64,000 bases of DNA from Mastigias papua. Its lineage: Eukaryota > Cnidaria > Scyphozoa > Rhizostomeae > Mastigiidae. Of this stretch, positions 10,951 through 24,470 are shown in pieces. The stretch covers positions 310,001-374,000 of the forward strand of contig OZ025272.1 in the NCBI GenBank assembly GCA_964019165.1. Direction: 5' to 3'. The notes under the pieces are model-generated. The model ran no database searches and had not been told where the DNA came from. It worked only from the letters and a program-made list of their open reading frames with translations. The number at the start of each line of letters is the position of its first letter. Position 1 is the first letter of the stretch. The position numbers and the translations under genes are program-made.

Positions 10951-13900
10951 GGCCACACAGTAAGGCTATAGCCTTGGTATTTTGCCCAAAAATGACCAAA
11001 ATTGAACTTCATTGATTTTGATTGCACATTGAAAAGTGATGAAAATGAGCCAATTTTGGCCAAAAAGTAAGGCTATAGCCTTGGTATTTTGCCCACAAAT
11101 GACCAAAATTATACTTCATTGATTTTGATTGCACACTGACAAGTGATGAAAATGAGCCAATTTTGGCCAAAAAGTAAGGCTATAGCCTTGGTATTTTGCC
11201 CAAAAATGACCAAAATTGAACTTCATTGATTTTGATTGCACATTGAAAAGTGATGAAAATGAGCCAATTTTGGCCAAAAAGTAAGGCTATAGCCTTGGTA
11301 TTTTGCCCACAAATGACAACAATTGAACTTCATTGATTTTGATTGCACATTGAAAAGTGATGAAAATGAGCCAATTTTGGCCAAAAAGTAAGGCTATAGC
11401 CTTGGTATTTTGCCCAAAAATGACCAAAATTGAACTTCATTGATTTTGATTGCACATTGAAAAGTGATGAAAATGAGCCAATTTTGGCCAAAAAGTAAGG
11501 CTATAGTCTTGGTATTTTGCCCAAACATGACCAAAATTGAACTTCATTGATTTTGATTGCACATTGAAAAGTGATGAAAATGAGCCAATTTTGGCCAAAA
11601 AGTAAGGCTATAGCCTTGGTATTTTGCCCAAAAATGACCAAAATTGAACTTCATTGATTATGATTGCACATTGAAAAGTGATGACAATGAGCCAACTTTG
11701 GCCAAAAAGTAAAGCTATAGCCTTGGTATTTTGCCCAAAAATGACCAACATTGAACCTCATTGATTTTGATTGCACATTGAAAAGTGATGAAAATGAGCC
11801 AATTTTGGCCAAAAAGTAAGGCTATAGCCTTGGTATTTTGCCCAGACTTGACCAAAATTGAACCTCATTGATTTTGATTGCACATTGAAAAGTGATGAAA
11901 ATGAGCCAATTTTGGCCACACAGTAAGGCTATAGCCTTGGTATGTTGCCCAGAAATGACCAAAATTGAACTTCATTGATTTTGATTGCACATTGAAAAGT
12001 GATGAAAATGAGCCAATTTTGGCCAAAAAGTAAGGCTATAGCCTTGGTATTTTGCCCAAAAATGACCAAAATTAAACTTCATTGATTTTGATTGCACACT
12101 GACAAGTGATGAAAATGAGCCAATTTTGGCCAAAAAGTAAGGCTATAGCCTTGGTATTTTGCCCAAAAATGACCAAAATTGAACTTCATTGATTTTGATT
12201 GCACATTGAAAAGTGATGAAAATGAGCCAATTTTGGCCAAAAAGTAAGGCTATAGCCTTGGTATTTTGCCCACAAATGACAACAATTGAACTTCATTGAT
12301 TTTGATTGCACATTGAAAAGTGATGAAAATGAGCCAATTTTGGCCAAAAAGTAAGGCTATAGCCTTGGTATTTTGCCCAAAAATGACCAAAATTGAACTT
12401 CATTGATTTTGATTGCACATTGAAAAGTGATGAAAATGAGCCAATTTTGGCCAAAAAGTAAGGCTATAGTCTTGGTATTTTGCCCAAACATGACCAAAAT
12501 TGAACTTCATTGATTTTGATTGCACATTGAAAAGTGATGAAAATGAGCCAATTTTGGCCAAAAAGTAAGGCTATAGCCTTGGTATTTTGCCCAAAAATGA
12601 CCAAAATTGAACTTCATTGATTATGATTGCACATTGAAAAGTGATGACAATGAGCCAACTTTGGCCAAAAAGTAAAGCTATAGCCTTGGTATTTTGCCCA
12701 AAAATGACCAACATTGAACCTCATTGATTTTGATTGCACATTGAAAAGTGATGAAAATGAGCCAATTTTGGCCAAAAAGTAAGGCTATAGCCTTGGTATT
12801 TTGCCCAGACTTGACCAAAATTGAACCTCATTGATTTTGATTGCACATTGAAAAGTGATGAAAATGAGCCAATTTTGGCCACACAGTAAGGCTATAGCCT
12901 TGGTATGTTGCCCAGAAATGACCAAAATTGAACTTCATTGATTTTGATTGCACATTGAAAAGTGATGAAAATGAGCCAATTTTGGCCAAAAAGTAAGGCT
13001 ATAGCCTTGGTATTTTGCCCAAAAATGACCAAAATTGAACTTCATTGATTATGATTGCACATTGAAAAGTGATGACAATGAGCCAACTTTGGCCAAAAAG
13101 TAAAGCTATAGCCTTGGTATTTTGCCCAAAAATGACCAACATTGAACCTCATTGATTTTGATTGCACATTGAAAAGTGATGAAAATGAGCCAATTTTGGC
13201 CAAAAAGTAAGGCTATAGCCTTGGTATTTTGCCCAGACTTGACCAAAATTGAACCTCATTGATTTTGATTGCACATTGAAAAGTGATGAAAATGAGCCAA
13301 TTTTGGCCACACAGTAAGGCTATAGCCTTGGTATGTTGCCCAGAAATGACCAAAATTGAACTTCATTGATTTTGATTGCACATTGAAAAGTGATGAAAAT
13401 GAGCCAATTTTGGCCAAAAAGTAAGGCTATAGCCTTGGTATTTTGCCCAAAAATGACCAAAATTAAACTTCATTGATTTTGATTGCACACTGACAAGTGA
13501 TGAAAATGAGCCAATTTTGGCCAAAAAGTAAGGCTATAGCCTTGGTATTTTGCCCAAAAATGACCAAAATTGAACTTCATTGATTTTGATTGCACATTGA
13601 AAAGTGATGAAAATGAGCCAATTTTGGCCAAAAAGTAAGGCTATAGTCTTGGTATTTTGCCCAAACATGACCAAAATTGAACTTCATTGATTTTGATTGC
13701 ACATTGAAAAGTGATGAAAATGAGCCAATTTTGGCCAAAAAGTAAGGCTATAGCCTTGGTATTTTGCCCAAAAATGACCAAAATTGAACTTCATTGATTA
13801 TGATTGCACATTGAAAAGTGATGACAATGAGCCAACTTTGGCCACAAAGTAAAGCTATAGCCTTGGTATTTTGCCCAAAAATGACCAACATTGAACCTCA

Positions 13901-15560
13901 TTGATTTTGATTGCACATTGAAAAGTGATGAAAATGAGCCAATTTTGGCCAAAAAGTAAGGCTATAGCCTTGGTATTTTGCCCAGACTTGACCAAAATTG
14001 AACCTCATTGATTTTGATTGCACATTGAAAAGTGATGAAAATGAGCCAATTTTGGCCACACAGTAAGGCTATAGCCTTGGTATGTTGCCCAGAAATGACC
14101 AAAATTGAACTTCATTGATTTTGATTGCACATTGAAAAGTGATGAAAATGAGCCAATTTTGGCCAAAAAGTAAGGCTATAGCCTTGGTATTTTGCCCAAA
14201 AATGACCAAAATTGAACTTCATTGATTATGATTGCACATTGAAAAGTGATGACAATGAGCCAACTTTGGCCAAAAAGTAAAGCTATAGCCTTGGTATTTT
14301 GCCCAAAAATGACCAACATTGAACCTCATTGATTTTGATTGCACATTGAAAAGTGATGAAAATGAGCCAATTTTGGCCAAAAAGTAAGGCTATAGCCTTG
14401 GTATTTTGCCCAGACTTGACCAAAATTGAACCTCATTGATTTTGATTGCACATTGAAAAGTGATGAAAATGAGCCAATTTTGGCCACACAGTAAGGCTAT
14501 AGCCTTGGTATGTTGCCCAGAAATGACCAAAATTGAACTTCATTGATTTTGATTGCACATTGAAAAGTGATGAAAATGAGCCAATTTTGGCCAAAAAGTA
14601 AGGCTATAGCCTTGGTATTTTGCCCAAAAATGACCAAAATTAAACTTCATTGATTTTGATTGCACACTGAGAAGTGATGAAAATGAGCCAATTTTGGCCA
14701 AAAAGTAAGGCTATAGCCTTGGTATTTTGCCCAAAAATGACCAAAATTGAACTTCATTGATTTTGATTGCACATTGAAAAGTGATGAAAATGAGCCAATT
14801 TTGGCCAAAAAGTAAGGCTATAGCCTTGGTATTTTGCCCACAAATGACAACAATTGAACTTCATTGATTTTGATTGCACATTGAAAAGTGATGAAAATGA
14901 GCCAATTTTGGCCAAAAAGTAAGGCTATAGCCTTGGTATTTTGCCCAAAAATGACCAAAATTGAACTTCATTGATTTTGATTGCACATTGAAAAGTGATG
15001 AAAATGAGCCAATTTTGGCCAAAAAGTAAGGCTATAGTCTTGGTATTTTGCCCAAACATGACCAAAATTGAACTTCATTGATTTTGATTGCACATTGAAA
15101 AGTGATGAAAATGAGCCAATTTTGGCCAAAAAGTAAGGCTATAGCCTTGGTATTTTGCCCAAAAATGACCAAAATTGAACTTCATTGATTATGATTGCAC
15201 ATTGAAAAGTGATGACAATGAGCCAACTTTGGCCAAAAAGTAAAGCTATAGCCTTGGTATTTTGCCCAAAAATGACCAACATTGAACCTCATTGATTTTG
15301 ATTGCACATTGAAAAGTGATGAAAATGAGCCAATTTTGGCCAAAAAGTAAGGCTATAGCCTTGGTATTTTGCCCAGACTTGACCAAAATTGAACCTCATT
15401 GATTTTGATTGCACATTGAAAAGTGATGAAAATGAGCCAATTTTGGCCACACAGTAAGGCTATAGCCTTGGTATGTTGCCCAGAAATGACCAAAATTGAA
15501 CTTCATTGATTTTGATTGCACATTGAAAAGTGATGAAAATGAGCCAATTTTGGCCAAAAA
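10951..15560. repeat. Higher-order repeat domain, 963-bp (9-monomer) unit
   Basis: The marker GGCCACACAG occurs at 10951, 11914, 12877, 13305, 14054, 14482 and 15445. The spacings are 963, 963, 428, 749, 428 and 963 bp, exactly 9, 9, 4, 7, 4 and 9 monomers. Other variants (GATTATGATTG, CACACTGACAAG, AACTTTGGCC) recur in the same order, so the 428- and 749-bp units are internally deleted forms of the 963-bp unit. Confidence 0.93.
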
Positions 15561-18500
15561 GTAAGGCTATAGCCTTGGTATTTTGCCCAAAATTGACCAA
15601 AATTAAACTTCATTGATTTTGATTGCACACTGACAAGTGATGAAAATGAGCCAATTTTGGCCAAAAAGTAAGGCTATAGCCTTGGTATTTTGCCCAAAAA
15701 TGACCAAAATTGAACTTCATTGATTTTGATTGCACATTGAAAAGTGATGAAAATGAGCCAATTTTGGCCAAAAAGTAAGGCTATAGCCTTGGTATTTTGC
15801 CCACAAATGACAACAATTGAACTTCATTGATTTTGATTGCACATTGAAAAGTGATGAAAATGAGCCAATTTTGGCCAAAAAGTAAGGCTATAGCCTTGGT
15901 ATTTTGCCCAAAAATGACCAAAATTGAACTCCATTGATTTTGATTGCACATTGAAAAGTGATGAAAATGAGCCAATTTTGGCCAAAAAGTAAGGCTATAG
16001 TCTTGGTATTTTGCCCAAACATGACCAAAATTGAACTTCATTGATTTTGATTGCACATTGAAAAGTGATGAAAATGAGCCAATTTTGGCCAAAAAGTGAG
16101 GCTATAGCCTTGGTATTTTGCCCAAAAATCACCAAAATTGAACTTCATTGATTATGATTGCACATTGAAAAGTGATGACAATGAGCCAACTTTGGCCAAA
16201 AAGTAAGGCTATAGCCTTGGTATTTTGCCCAAAAATGACCAAAATTGAACTTCATTGATTTTGAATGCACATTGAAAAGTGATGAAAATGAGCCAATTTT
16301 GGCCAAAAAGTAAGGCTATAGCCTTGGCATTTTGCCCAAAAATGACCAAAATTGAACTTCATTGATTTTGATTGCACATTGAAAAGTGATGGAAATGAGC
16401 CAATTTTGGCCAAACAGTAAGGCTATAGCCTTGGTATGTTGCCCAAAAATGACCAAAATTGAACTTCATTGATTTTGATTGCACATTGAAAAGTGATGAA
16501 AATGAGCGAATTTTGGCCAATAAGTAAGGCTATAGCCTTGGTATTTTGCCCAAAAATGACCAAAATTGAACGTCATTGATTTTGATTGCACATTGACAAG
16601 TGAAGAAAGTAAGCCACTTTTGGCCAAAAAGTAAGGCTATAGCCTTGGTATTTTGCCCAAAAATGACCAAAATTGAACTTCATTGATTTTGATTGCACAT
16701 TGAAAAGTGATGAAAATGAGCCAATTTTGGCCAAAAAGTAAGGCTATAGCCTTGGTATTTTGCCCAAAAATGACCGAAATTGACGTCATTGATTTTGATT
16801 GCACATTGAAAAGTGATGACAATGAGCCAATTTTGGCCAAAAAGTAAGGCTATAGCCTTGGTATTTTACCCAAAAATGACCAAAATTGAACCTCATTGAT
16901 TTTGATTGCACATTGACAAGTGATGAAAGTAAGCCAATTTTGGCCAAAAAGTAAGGCTATAGCCTTGGTATTTTGCCCAAAAATGACCAAAATTGAACTC
17001 CATTGATTTTGATTGCACATTGAAAAGTGATGAAAATGAGCCAATTTTGGCCTAAAAGTAAGGCTATAGCCTTGGTATGTTGCCCAAAAATGACAACAAT
17101 TGAACTTCATTGATTTTGATTGCACATTGAAAAGTGATGATAATGAGCCAATTTTGGCCAAAAAGTAAGGCTATAGCCTTGGTATTTTACCCAAAAATGA
17201 CCAAAATTGAACTTCATTGATTTTGATTGCACATTGACAAGTGATGAAAGTAAGCCAATTTTGGCCAAAAAGCAAGGCTATAGCCTTGGTACTTTGCCCA
17301 AAATGACCAAAATTGAACTTCATTGATTTTGATTGCACATTGAAAAGTGATGAAAATGAGCCAATTTTGGCCAAAAAGTAAGGCTATAGCCTTGGTATTT
17401 TGCCCAAAAATGACCAAAATTGAACTTCATTGATTTTGATTGCACATTGAAAAGTGATGGAAATGAGCCAATTTTGGCCAAACAGTAAGGCTATAGCCTT
17501 GGTATGTTGCCCAAAAATGACCAAAATTGAACTTCATTGATTTTGATTGCACATTGACAAGTGATGAAAGTAAGCCACTTTTGGCCAAAAAGTAAGGCTA
17601 TAGCCTTGGTATTTTGCCCAAAAATGACCAAAATTGAACTTCATTGATTTTGATTGCACATTGAAAAGTGATGAAAATGAGCCAATTTTGGCCAAAAAGT
17701 AAGGCTATAGCCTTGGTATGTTGCCCAAAAATGACCAAAATTGAACTTCATTGATTTTGATTGCACATTGAAAAGTGATGAAAATGAGCGAATTTTGGCC
17801 AATAAGTAAGGCTATAGCCTTGGTATTTTGCCCAAAAATGACCAAAATTGAACGTCATTGATTTTGATTGCACATTGACAAGTGATGAAAGTAAGCCAAT
17901 TTTGGCCGAAAAGTAAGGCTATAGCCTTGGTATTTTGCCCAAAATTGACCAAAATTAAACTTCATTGATTTTGATTGCACACTGACAAGTGATGAAAATG
18001 AGCCAATTTTGGCCAAAAAGTAGGCTATAGCCTTGGTATTTTGCCCAAAATGACCAAATTGAACTTCATTGATTTTGATTGCACATTGAAAAGTGATGAC
18101 AATGAGCCAATTTTGGCCAAAAAGTAAGGCTATAGCCTTGGTATTTTACCCAAAAATGACCAAAATTGAACCTCATTGATTTTGATTGCACATTGACAAG
18201 TGATGAAAGTAAGCCAATTTTGGCCAAAAAGTAAGGCTATAGCCTTGGTATTTTGCCCAAAAATGACCAAAATTGAACTTCATTGATTTTGATTGCACAT
18301 TGAAAAGTGATGAAAATGAGCCAATTTTGGCCAAAAAGTAAGGCTATAGCCTTGGTATGTTGCCCACAAATGACAACAATTGAACTTCATTGATTTTGAT
18401 TGCACATTGAAAAGTGATGATAATGAGCCAATTTTGGCCAAAAAGTAAGGCTATAGCCTTGGTATTTTACCCAAAAATGACCAAAATTGAACTTCATTGA

Positions 18501-19060
18501 TTTTGATTGCACATTGACAAGTGATGAAAGTAAGCCAATTTTGGCCAAAAAGCAAGGCTATAGCCTTGGTATTTTGCCCAAAACTGACCAAAATTGAACT
18601 TCATTGATTTTGATTGCACATTGAAAAGTGATGAAAATGAGCCAATTTTGGCCAAAAAGTAAGGCTATAGCCTTGGTATGTTGCCCACAAATGACAACAA
18701 TTGAACTTCATTGATTTTGATTGCACATTGAAAAGTGATGAAAATGAGCCAATTTTGGCCAAAAAGTAAAGCTATAGCCTTGGTATTTTGCCGAAAAATG
18801 ACCAAAATTGAACTTCATTGATTTTGATTGCACATTGAAAAGTGATGAAAATGAGCCAAGTTGGGCCAAAAAGTAAGGCTATAGCCTTGGTACTTTGCCC
18901 AAAAATGACCAAAATTGAACTTCATTGATTTTGATTGCACATTGAAAAGTGATGAAAATGAGCCAATTTTGGCCAAAAAGTAAGGCTATAGCCTTGGTAT
19001 TTTGCCGAAAAATGACCAAAATTGAACTTCATTGATTTTGATTGCACATTGAAAAGTGAT

Positions 19061-22000
19061 GGAAATGAGCCAATTTTGGCCAAACAGTAAGGCTATAGCC
19101 TTGGTATGTTGCCCAAAAATGACCAAAATTGAACTTCATTGATTTTGATTGCACATTGAAAAGTGATGAAAATGAGCGAATGTTGGCCAATAAGTAAGGC
19201 TATAGCCTTGGTATTTTGCCCAAAAATGACGAAAATTGAACTTCATTGATTTTGATTGCACATTGACAAGTGATGAAAGTAAGCCACTTTTGGCCAAAAA
19301 GTAAGGCTATAGCCTTGGTATTTTGCCCAAAAATGACCAAAATTGAACTTCATTGATTTGATTGCACATTGAAAAGTGATGAAAATGAGCCAATTTTGGC
19401 CAAAAAGTAAGGCTATAGCCTTGGTACTTTGCCGAAAAATGACCAAAATTGAACTTCATTGATTTTGATTGCACATTGAAAAGTGATGAAATGAGCCAAT
19501 TTTTGGCCAAAAAGTAAAGCTATAGCCTTGGTATTTTACCCAAAAATGACAAAATTGAACCTCATTGATTTTGATTGCACATTGACAAGTGATGAAAGTA
19601 AGCCAATTTTGGCCAAAAAGTAAGGCTATAGCCTTGGTATTTTGCCCAGAAATGACCAAAATTGAACTTCATTGATTTTGATTGCACATTGAAAAGTGAT
19701 GAAAAATGAGCCAATTTTGGCCAAAAAGTAAGGCTATAGCCTTGGTATTTTGCCCAAAAATGACCAAAATTGAACTTCATTGATTTTGATTGCACATTGA
19801 AAAGTGATGGAAATGAGCCAATTTGGCCAAACAGTAAGGCTATAGCCTTGGTATGTTGCCCAAAAATGACCAAAATTGAACTTCATTGATTTTGATTGCA
19901 CATTGAAAAGTGATGAAAATGAGCGAATGTTGGCCAATAAGTAAGGCTATAGCCTTGGTATTTTGCCCAAAAATGACGAAAATTGAACTTCATTGATTTT
20001 GATTGCACATTGACAAGTGATGAAAGTAAGCCACTTTTGGCCAAAAAGTAAGGCTATAGCCTTGGTATTTTGCCCAAAAATGACCAAAATTGAACTTCAT
20101 TGATTTTGATTGCACATTGAAAAGTGATGAAAATGAGCCAATTTTGGCCAAAAAGTAAGGCTATAGCCTTGGTACTTTGCCGAAAAATGACCAAAATTGA
20201 ACTTCATTGATTTTGATTGCACATTGAAAAGTGATGAAAATGAGCCAATTTTGGCCAAAAAGTAAAGCTATAGCCTTGGTATTTTACCCAAAAATGACCA
20301 AAATTGAACCTCATTGATTTTGATTGCACATTGACAAGTGATGAAAGTAAGCCAATTTTGGCCAAAAAGTAAGGCTATAGCCTTGGTATTTTTGCCCAGA
20401 AATGACCAAAATTGAACTTCATTGATTTTGATTGCACATTGAAAAGTGATGAAAATGAGCCAATTTTGGCCAAAAAGTAAGGCTATAGCCTTGGTATGTT
20501 GCCCACAAATGACAACAATTGAACTTCATTGATTTTGATTGCACATTGAAAAGTGATGATAATGAGCCAATTTTGGCCAAAAAGTAAGGCTATAGCCTTG
20601 GTATTTTACCCAAAAATGACCAAAATTGAACTTCATTGATTTTGATTGCACATTGACAAGTGATGAAAGTAAGCCAATTTTGGCCAAAAAGTAAGGCTAT
20701 AGCCTTGGTATGTTGCCCACAAATGACAACAATTGAATTTCATTGATTTTGATTGCACATTGAAAAGTGATGAAAATGAGCCAATTTTGGCCGAAAAGTA
20801 AAGCTATAGCCTTGGTATTTTGCCGAAAAATGACCAAAATTGAACTTCATTGATTTTGATTGCACATTGAAAAGTGATGAAAATGAGCCAAGTTTGGCCA
20901 AAAAGTAAGGCTATAGCCTTGGTACTTTGCCCAAAAATGACCAAAATTGAACTTCATTGATTTTGATTGCACATTGAAAAGTGATGAAAATGAGCCAATT
21001 TTGGCCAAAAAGTAAGGCTATAGCCTTGGTATTTTGCCGAAAAATGACCAAAATTGAACTTCATTGATTTTGATTGCACATTGAAAAGTGATGGAAATGA
21101 GCCAATTTTGGCCAAAAAGTAAGGCTATAGCCTTGGTATTTTGCCCAGAAATGACCAAAATTGAACTTCATTGATTTTGATTGCACATTGAAAAGTGATG
21201 AAAATGAGCCAATTTTGGCCAAAAAGTAAGGCTATAGCCTTGGTATTTTGCCCAAAAATGACCAAAATTGAACTTCATTGATTTTGATTGCACATTGAAA
21301 AGTGATGAAAAATGAGCGAATTTTGGCCAAAAAGTAAGGCTATAGCCTTGGTACTTTGCCCAAAAATGACCAAAATTGAACTTCATTGATTTTGATTGCA
21401 CATTGACAAGTGATGAAAGTAAGCCAATTTTGGCCAAAAAGTAAGGCTATAGCCTTGGTATGTTGCCCACAAATGACAACAATTGAATTTCATTGATTTT
21501 GATTGCACATTGAAAAGTGATGAAAATGAGCCAATTTGGCCGAAAAGTAAAGCTATAGCCTTGGTATTTTGCCGAAAAATGACCAAAATTGAACTTCATT
21601 GATTTTGATTGCACATTGAAAAGTGATGAAAATGAGCCAAGTTTGGCCAAAAAGTAAGGCTATAGCCTTGGTACTTTGCCCAAAAATGACCAAAATTGAA
21701 CTTCATTGATTTTGATTGCACATTGAAAAGTGATGAAAATGAGCCAATTTTGGCCAAAAAGTAAGGCTATAGCCTTGGTATTTTGCCGAAAAATGACCAA
21801 AATTGAACTTCATTGATTTTGATTGCACATTGAAAAGTGATGGAAATGAGCCAATTTTGGCCAAAAAGTAAGGCTATAGCCTTGGTATTTTGCCCAGAAA
21901 TGACCAAAATTGAACTTCATTGATTTTGATTGCACATTGAAAAGTGATGAAAATGAGCCAATTTTGGCCAAAAAGTAAGGCTATAGCCTTGGTATTTTGC

Positions 22001-24470
22001 CCAAAAATGACCAAAATTGAACTTCATTGATTTTGATTGCACATTGAAAAGTGATGAAAATGAGCGAATTTTGGCCAAAAAGTAAGGCTATAGCCTTGGT
22101 ACTTTGCCCAAAAATGACCAAAATTGAACTTCATTGATTTTGATTGCACATTGAAAAGTGATGAAAATGAGCCAATTTTGGCCAAAAGGTAAGGCTATAG
22201 CCTTGGTATTGTGCCCAAAACTGACCAAAATTGAACTTCATTGATTTTGATTGCACATTGAAAAGTGATGAAAATGAGCCAATTTTGGCCAAAAAGTAAG
22301 GCTATAGCCTTGGTACTTTGCCCAAAAATGACCAAAATTGAACTTCATTGATTTTGATTGCACATTGAAAAGTGATGAAAATGAGCCAATTTTGGCCAAA
22401 AAGTAAGGCTATAGCCTTGGTATTTTGCCGAAAAATGACCAAAATTGAACTTCATTGATTTTGATTGCACATTGAAAAGTGATGGAAATGAGCCAATTTT
22501 GGCCAAACAGTAAGGCTATAGCCTTGGTATGTTGCCCAAAAATGACCAAAATTGAACTTCATTGATTTTGATTGCACATTGAAAAGTGATGAAAATGAGC
22601 GAATGTTGGCCAATAAGTAAGGCTATAGCCTTGGTATTTTGCCCAAAAATGACGAAAATTGAACTTCATTGATTTTGATTGCACATTGACAAGTGATGAA
22701 AGTAAGCCACTTTTGGCCAAAAAGTAAGGCTATAGCCTTGGTATTTTGCCCAAAAATGACCAAAATTGAACTTCATTGATTTTGATTGCACATTGAAAAG
22801 TGATGAAAATGAGCCAATTTTGGCCAAAAAGTAAGGCTATAGCCTTGGTACTTTGCCGAAAAATGACCAAAATTGAACTTCATTGATTTTGATTGCACAT
22901 TGAAAAGTGATGAAAATGAGCCAATTTTGGCCAAAAAGTAAAGCTATAGCCTTGGTATTTTACCCAAAAATGACAAAATTGAACCTCATTGATTTTGATT
23001 GCACATTGACAAGTGATGAAAGTAAGCCAATTTTGGCCAAAAAGTAAGGCTATAGCCTTGGTATTTTGCCCAGAAATGACCAAAATTGAACTTCATTGAT
23101 TTTGATTGCACATTGAAAAGTGATGAAAATGAGCCAATTTTGGCCAAAAAGTAAGGCTATAGCCTTGGTATTTTGCCCAAAAATGACCAAAATTGAACTT
23201 CATTGATTTTGATTGCACATTGAAAAGTGATGGAAATGAGCCAATTTGGCCAAACAGTAAGGCTATAGCCTTGGTATGTTGCCCAAAAATGACCAAAATT
23301 GAACTTCATTGATTTTGATTGCACATTGAAAAGTGATGAAAATGAGCGAATGTTGGCCAATAAGTAAGGCTATAGCCTTGGTATTTTGCCCAAAAATGAC
23401 GAAAATTGAACTTCATTGATTTTGATTGCACATTGACAAGTGATGAAAGTAAGCCACTTTTGGCCAAAAAGTAAGGCTATAGCCTTGGTATTTTGCCCAA
23501 AAATGACCAAAATTGAACTTCATTGATTTTGATTGCACATTGAAAAGTGATGAAAATGAGCCAATTTTGGCCAAAAAGTAAGGCTATAGCCTTGGTACTT
23601 TGCCGAAAATGACCAAAATTGAACTTCATTGATTTTGATTGCACATTGAAAAGTGATGAAAATGAGCCAATTTTGGCCAAAAAGTAAAGCTATAGCCTTG
23701 GTATTTTACCCAAAAATGACCAAAATTGAACCTCATTGATTTTGATTGCACATTGACAAGTGATGAAAGTAAGCCAATTTTGGCCAAAAAGTAAGGCTAT
23801 AGCCTTGGTATTTTGCCCAGAAATGACCAAAATTGAACTTCATTGATTTTGATTGCACATTGAAAAGTGATGAAAATGAGCCAATTTTGGCCAAAAAGTA
23901 AGGCTATAGCCTTGGTATGTTGCCCACAAATGACAACAATTGAACTTCATTGATTTTGATTGCACATTGAAAAGTGATGATAATGAGCCAATTTTGGCCA
24001 AAAAGTAAGGCTATAGCCTTGGTATTTTACCCAAAAATGACCAAAATTGAACTTCATTGATTTTGATTGCACATTGACAAGTGATGAAAGTAAGCCAATT
24101 TTGGCCAAAAAGTAAGGCTATAGCCTTGGTATGTTGCCCACAAATGACAACAATTGAATTTCATTGATTTTGATTGCACATTGAAAAGTGATGAAAATGA
24201 GCCAATTTTGGCCGAAAAGTAAAGCTATAGCCTTGGTATTTTGCCGAAAAATGACCAAAATTGAACTTCATTGATTTTGATTGCACATTGAAAAGTGATG
24301 AAAATGAGCCAAGTTTGGCCAAAAAGTAAGGCTATAGCCTTGGTACTTTGCCCAAAAATGACCAAAATTGAACTTCTTGATTTTGATTGCACATTGAAAA
24401 GTGATGAAAATGAGCCAATTTTGGCCAAAAAGTAAGGCTATAGCCTTGGTATTTTGCCGAAAAATGACCA
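19061..24470. repeat. 3,423-bp segmental duplication inside the satellite
   Basis: Private variants recur at a constant offset: GGAAATGAGC at 19061 and 22484, a one-base-deleted monomer at 19809 and 23232, and GACGAAAATT at 19228 and 22651. The offset is 3,423 bp, 32 monomers less one base. TGTTGCCCAC before AATTGAATTT occurs at 20711, 21461 and 24132, adding a roughly 750-bp (7-monomer) local duplication. Confidence 0.88.
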
